A stretch of 10,528 nucleotides of DNA from Euperipatoides rowelli. Its lineage: Eukaryota > Onychophora > Udeonychophora > Euonychophora > Peripatopsidae. Positions 8,034-10,528 of the stretch are shown here, one piece after another. A model generated the notes under the pieces. That model worked only from the letters and a program-made list of their open reading frames with translations. It was not told where the DNA came from and searched no databases. The stretch's first letter is position 1, and the number at the start of each line of letters is the position of its first letter. The stretch lies in assembly GCA_003024985.2 (NCBI GenBank), contig PXIH01S0099462.1; one strand, 5' to 3'. The translations under genes and the position numbers were made by a program.

Positions 8034-8464
8034 GGCTATCAAAAAAAGCCAGTTTATCTTACATTTCCCATTACTGTTTCTCTGTATCTGTCATTGGAGA
8101 TAGAATTTTTTTTGTTTTAATTTTTGAAATTTACATTAAATTCTTATTTCAAAAATGTATAAGTTTATTTTTAAATGTTTTATAATATTTGTATTACGCT
8201 ACCTGAAACTCAAAATTTCAGAATCGCTTTTGATAAATCTTGAAAATATCACTGTGAACCCAAAACTAAAGAAAATTTCAAACGATCCAGAAATATGTTT
8301 TTTATATCCTATTTTGTGCCTAAATAATAAAAAAATGTTTAACACTGTTGCCCAATTCATATTTACACTTTGAAACTTGTAACACAAACGAAACGGATTC
8401 GAGTCATCAGCATATTGTGAAGGTTCACGTTGACTCTGATTCGAGTCATCCACAGTAAACGTGT

Positions 8465-8799
8465 TAATTCCAAAATTACAGTTAATTGAAAGTTTTCTAA
8501 GTTCAGCCGCATAGTCTGAACTACTTTCTGAGTCCAATTGAATCCGCTGATAGAAAACCGCTTTTGGGCAAAAGTGACATTCTAGAATTTGAAAATTTCA
8601 TCCACTGTCTTTGTTTTAGGATTAATTGGAGCATTTAAATCACATAACAGATTGTAAACTTAGCTTCCAATAGAGTTAAAATGGTTGGTACCTTTATGGT
8701 ATCCCCTTCCTTTCTTGATTGAAGGTAAAGAGACAGCTGCTCTGCATATCTAGTCCAATTTGTTTTTGAAGGATCAAAAATTTCAATTTTTTCTTCCAT
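8465..8799 (-). pseudogene. Ty3/gypsy-type Gag fragment, capsid N-terminal and central part
   Basis: Read on the minus strand from an ATG at 8797-8799, the first segment (to a stop at 8635-8637) has IEIFDPSKTNWTRYAEQLSL at residues 5-24. This matches the FDP...W..Y..qL signature at the start of many animal Ty3/gypsy Gag capsids, followed by a TLLEAKF-type helix. The reading continues in a second frame with NAPINPKTKTVDEIF, the Pro-rich linker and next helix. It then enters a third frame, open from 8597, with CHFCPK and YAAELRKLSINCNFG (ending at about 8469), matching the conserved hF.PK and Y.aeLRkLs..CnFg motifs. After CNFG the frame stays open to 8199, but similarity is lost and GATTCGAGTCATC is duplicated (8396 and 8436). 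The damage is two frameshifts with no clear nonsense mutation. No LTR, primer binding site or pol is recognised nearby. Confidence 0.7.
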
Positions 8800-8870
8800 T
8801 CAAATCAGTGTATCAAAGCTAGAAACTAAAATTCTTCTAGTCCTGAGAGATATCCTCATTGCCAGTTTTA

Positions 8871-8900
8871 TTTCCTGTTATATATTTCAATAACAGGGAA
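8871..8900. repeat. Imperfect 11-bp inverted repeat
   Basis: TTTCCTGTTAT at 8871-8881 pairs with ATAACAGGGAA at 8890-8900 with one mismatch across an 8-base loop. It lies upstream (on the minus strand) of the Gag fragment. It could lie in the leader of that element, but nothing demonstrates this. Confidence 0.4.
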
Positions 8901-9027
8901 GTTATATGCAAATCATCAAACAATTACAACTGAAATAAATATCTTTATTACGGAAGTCACAAAACACATACAGTATTACAGCTAATATAATAACAAAGTG
9001 CTCTATTCATTAGCTAGCAGGAGGCAG

Positions 9028-9132
9028 TTAACCTTTTCCAATCCAATTAGTTTTTCCATAGTGTCTCCCCCAAATCCAAATTNAACTTTTTCAATGTCGG
9101 ATAACCTCCGACATAGGATTGGTAAGGGTTAA
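9028..9132. mobile_element. 97-bp TTAA-flanked miniature inverted-repeat element (piggyBac-type MITE)
   Basis: The element spans 9032-9128 and is flanked by direct TTAA copies at 9028-9031 and 9129-9132, the target-site duplication made by piggyBac-superfamily transposases. Its ends are CCTTTTCCAATCC (9032-9044) and GGATTGGTAAGGG (9116-9128), inverted repeats matching at 11 of 13 positions, and the right end begins with CCC when read inward, as piggyBac ends usually do. Inside is a perfect 8-bp hairpin, ATGTCGGA (9094-9101) and TCCGACAT (9107-9114), next to the right end. There is no coding capacity, so movement would depend on a transposase supplied elsewhere. Position 9083 is undetermined (N). 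Confidence 0.6.
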
Positions 9133-9673
9133 CAAGTAAGCTATTGTTTATGAGTTAATTATTTGCTGTGATATCACTATACCACATCCACAAAATAATT
9201 GATGATTGTTTTAAGTTTGAAAATCAGTTTCATATCATGCTTTCAGATATGATAGGAACAATTTATTTTCTCTTTTCCAAATACATTCTTGAGACATCTT
9301 CAGAACAGCCATTGATTTGCATTTCATTTGGATATAATGCAAATCATTCTGTTCAACTAACTACTGATTGCCAAAAATAATCATTGAAGAATTTTTCAAA
9401 ATATTCAATCAGAGTAAAATAGATCCCCATCAGTTATTCCAGGATGATTATCATCTGGTACATTTTGAGCAATAAATTACTTATGTTTCCCAAGTGTCTT
9501 TCTTCAGAATTTTTGATGGAGGTAGAGGAGTAATAATGATGAAGATCGGTATTGAGCTTCTAAATTGTTGACATACACCTTACACCTATCTAAAATAGGT
9601 AATAAATTTGAAAATGGCTTAATAATAATACCATTTTATATTTATTTTGACATTATAATAAAATTATAATAAC
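9133..9673. other. Stretch with no recognisable gene
   Basis: The 70-codon frame at 9168-9380 has no ATG at its start and no known motif. The rest has frequent stops on both strands. I see no repeat or terminal structure here. Confidence 0.5.
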
Positions 9674-9961
9674 TTGTCATATGCAAACATAAATCTTAAA
9701 GATGTTAATGCTAATTTAATTGTGAAAGTACAGCATAAATATCCCATTGCACCTAATTGGGTAAAAAAATTTAAGTTGGTAAAAAAAAAAACAGTTAAAA
9801 CACTTTCCAGTAAGAAATTTGGGTTCATAGTAAAGCTTATTGCACACTTCAATAAAAAAATGTTAAGAATTGAAAATTTTTGTAATTTTGTCAAGTATTC
9901 ATACTTTGAAGTCCACTGGAAATCCCAAGTTGATTGTTATCACATTCTGCCATTTTTCTGA
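9674..9961 (+). pseudogene. Lys-rich open frame, possible upstream part of the reverse transcriptase gene
   Basis: A 95-codon open frame beginning at a TTG, with no ATG near its start. It is rich in Lys, Phe and Asn, like the reverse transcriptase fragment downstream, and lies in the same reading frame as that fragment, separated by about 100 bases with three in-frame stops. I recognise no motif (segments include HKYPIAPNWVKKFKL and FVKYSYFEVHWKSQ). The shared strand, frame and composition suggest it could be the eroded N-terminal region of the same protein. It may equally be a chance frame in A-rich DNA. Confidence 0.25.
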
Positions 9962-10031
9962 TTGTGTGTGAATTTAACAGTGCAACTCTTACTGTCATCT
10001 ATGTAATTAAATAGTAACTACAATTAGCACC

Positions 10032-10060
10032 TGTTGTTACATTTGAAAAATGTAACAACA
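10032..10060. repeat. Perfect 13-bp inverted repeat with 3-base loop
   Basis: TGTTGTTACATTT (10032-10044) is the exact reverse complement of AAATGTAACAACA (10048-10060), separated by GAA. It is the longest perfect dyad I found in the window and ends three bases before the open stretch encoding the reverse transcriptase fragment. Confidence 0.75.
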
Positions 10061-10063
10061 TAA

Positions 10064-10528
10064 AATGTATTCAGTAATAAGATTGGGAATTCTTATAATG
10101 AAAAGCTGGGGCTTCCAAATTATCATTTTATAATAAAGTTCCATAAAAAGCCTTTGGTTTTTAGATTTATTACTGCTTGTAGTTTTANCATTTTCAATGA
10201 ATTAGGGTCTATTGTTAATTAATTACTTACTTTTATTATGAATAAATTGAAATTTGACAAAAATAATATTAACTACTGGGTAATCAACTTTAATGATGAC
10301 ACTATTGACCTAATTAATAAAGGGTTTAACAATGATTTACATTTTAAAATTGAAACTATTACAACCTTTGATTTTGATAATCTTTATACAAATCTAGCTC
10401 ATGATATAATTCTTTTGGCTATATTTGATATTTTTAAAAAGTTTTTGCTGGTAGGCCTAAAGTTTAAAATTGGAAATACTTATTATAATTTTAATTTAGA
10501 ACAAATTAATTGCATTTTTGAATTTTGT
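10064..10528 (+). pseudogene. Reverse transcriptase, N-terminal part, Penelope-like type, runs off right edge
   Basis: The reading frame starting after a stop at 10061-10063 is coherent to the last base of the window (155 codons) apart from a single TAA at 10220-10222. Before the stop, LGLPNYHFIIKFHKKP (10106-10153) and FRFITACS (10160-10183) match the LP...K.HK.P...RFI segment that opens the fingers domain in Penelope-like and related reverse transcriptases. After it, NYWVINFN (10271-10294) and TFDFDNLYTNLAHD (10364-10405) match the .fWvI and FDFstLYTnipH block. The Asp at 10370-10372 would be the first catalytic carboxylate (motif A). The expected GIPMG segment and the YxDD-type catalytic pair lie beyond the window. 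An undetermined base at 10188 falls within one codon. The internal ATG at 10238 follows the stop but is not the natural start. Element class is inferred from motif style. A different non-LTR reverse transcriptase lineage is possible. Confidence 0.72.

Noticed and set aside
8155-8373. 72-codon plus-strand frame
   Set aside because: It overlaps the tail of the minus-strand Gag frame and has no motif.
9168-9380. 70-codon frame with no ATG at its start
   Set aside because: No motif, no start codon and no coding neighbour were found.

Overview
This is visibly A+T-rich DNA from a eukaryotic nuclear genome, most likely an invertebrate animal. It has no operon-like gene packing, no ribosome binding sites and long stretches without open frames. 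What can be recognised is decayed retroelement coding sequence plus one small DNA transposon. Nothing in it fixes the species or phylum. I found no intact host gene, CRISPR array, rRNA or functional tRNA.

Layout from left to right. At 1-131 (minus) a short polar open frame runs off the left edge. It overlaps a tRNA-like A box and B box at 89-160 that may be the head of a tRNA-derived SINE. A decayed open frame with two CCHC zinc knuckles lies at 1120-1547 (plus), with a stop codon inside the second knuckle. From 1548 to about 5130 I recognise no gene, only short tandem repeats. At 5329-6602 (plus) is the 5' half of a non-LTR (LINE) retrotransposon. Its ORF1 carries a CCHC knuckle and is broken by frameshifts, and its ORF2 keeps only the start of an apurinic-type endonuclease domain.

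An A+T-rich repeat block follows at 6999-7405, just after a candidate Helitron-like 5' terminus at 6933. On the minus strand, two pieces of a Ty3/gypsy-type Gag capsid region lie at 8465-8799 and 7340-7669. About 0.9 kb of other DNA separates them, including a 152-bp-period direct repeat. A 97-bp miniature inverted-repeat element flanked by TTAA, of piggyBac type, occupies 9032-9128. At the right edge, 10064-10528 (plus) encodes the N-terminal part of a reverse transcriptase with one in-frame stop, still open where the window ends.

The genes do not work together as a system. The window is best read as a transposon graveyard in which at least six mobile elements of different classes landed and decayed. 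The points most worth checking are the reverse transcriptase running off the right end, the unplaced double-zinc-knuckle frame, the TTAA element, and the concentration of frameshifts at homopolymer runs, which could be sequencing error rather than decay.
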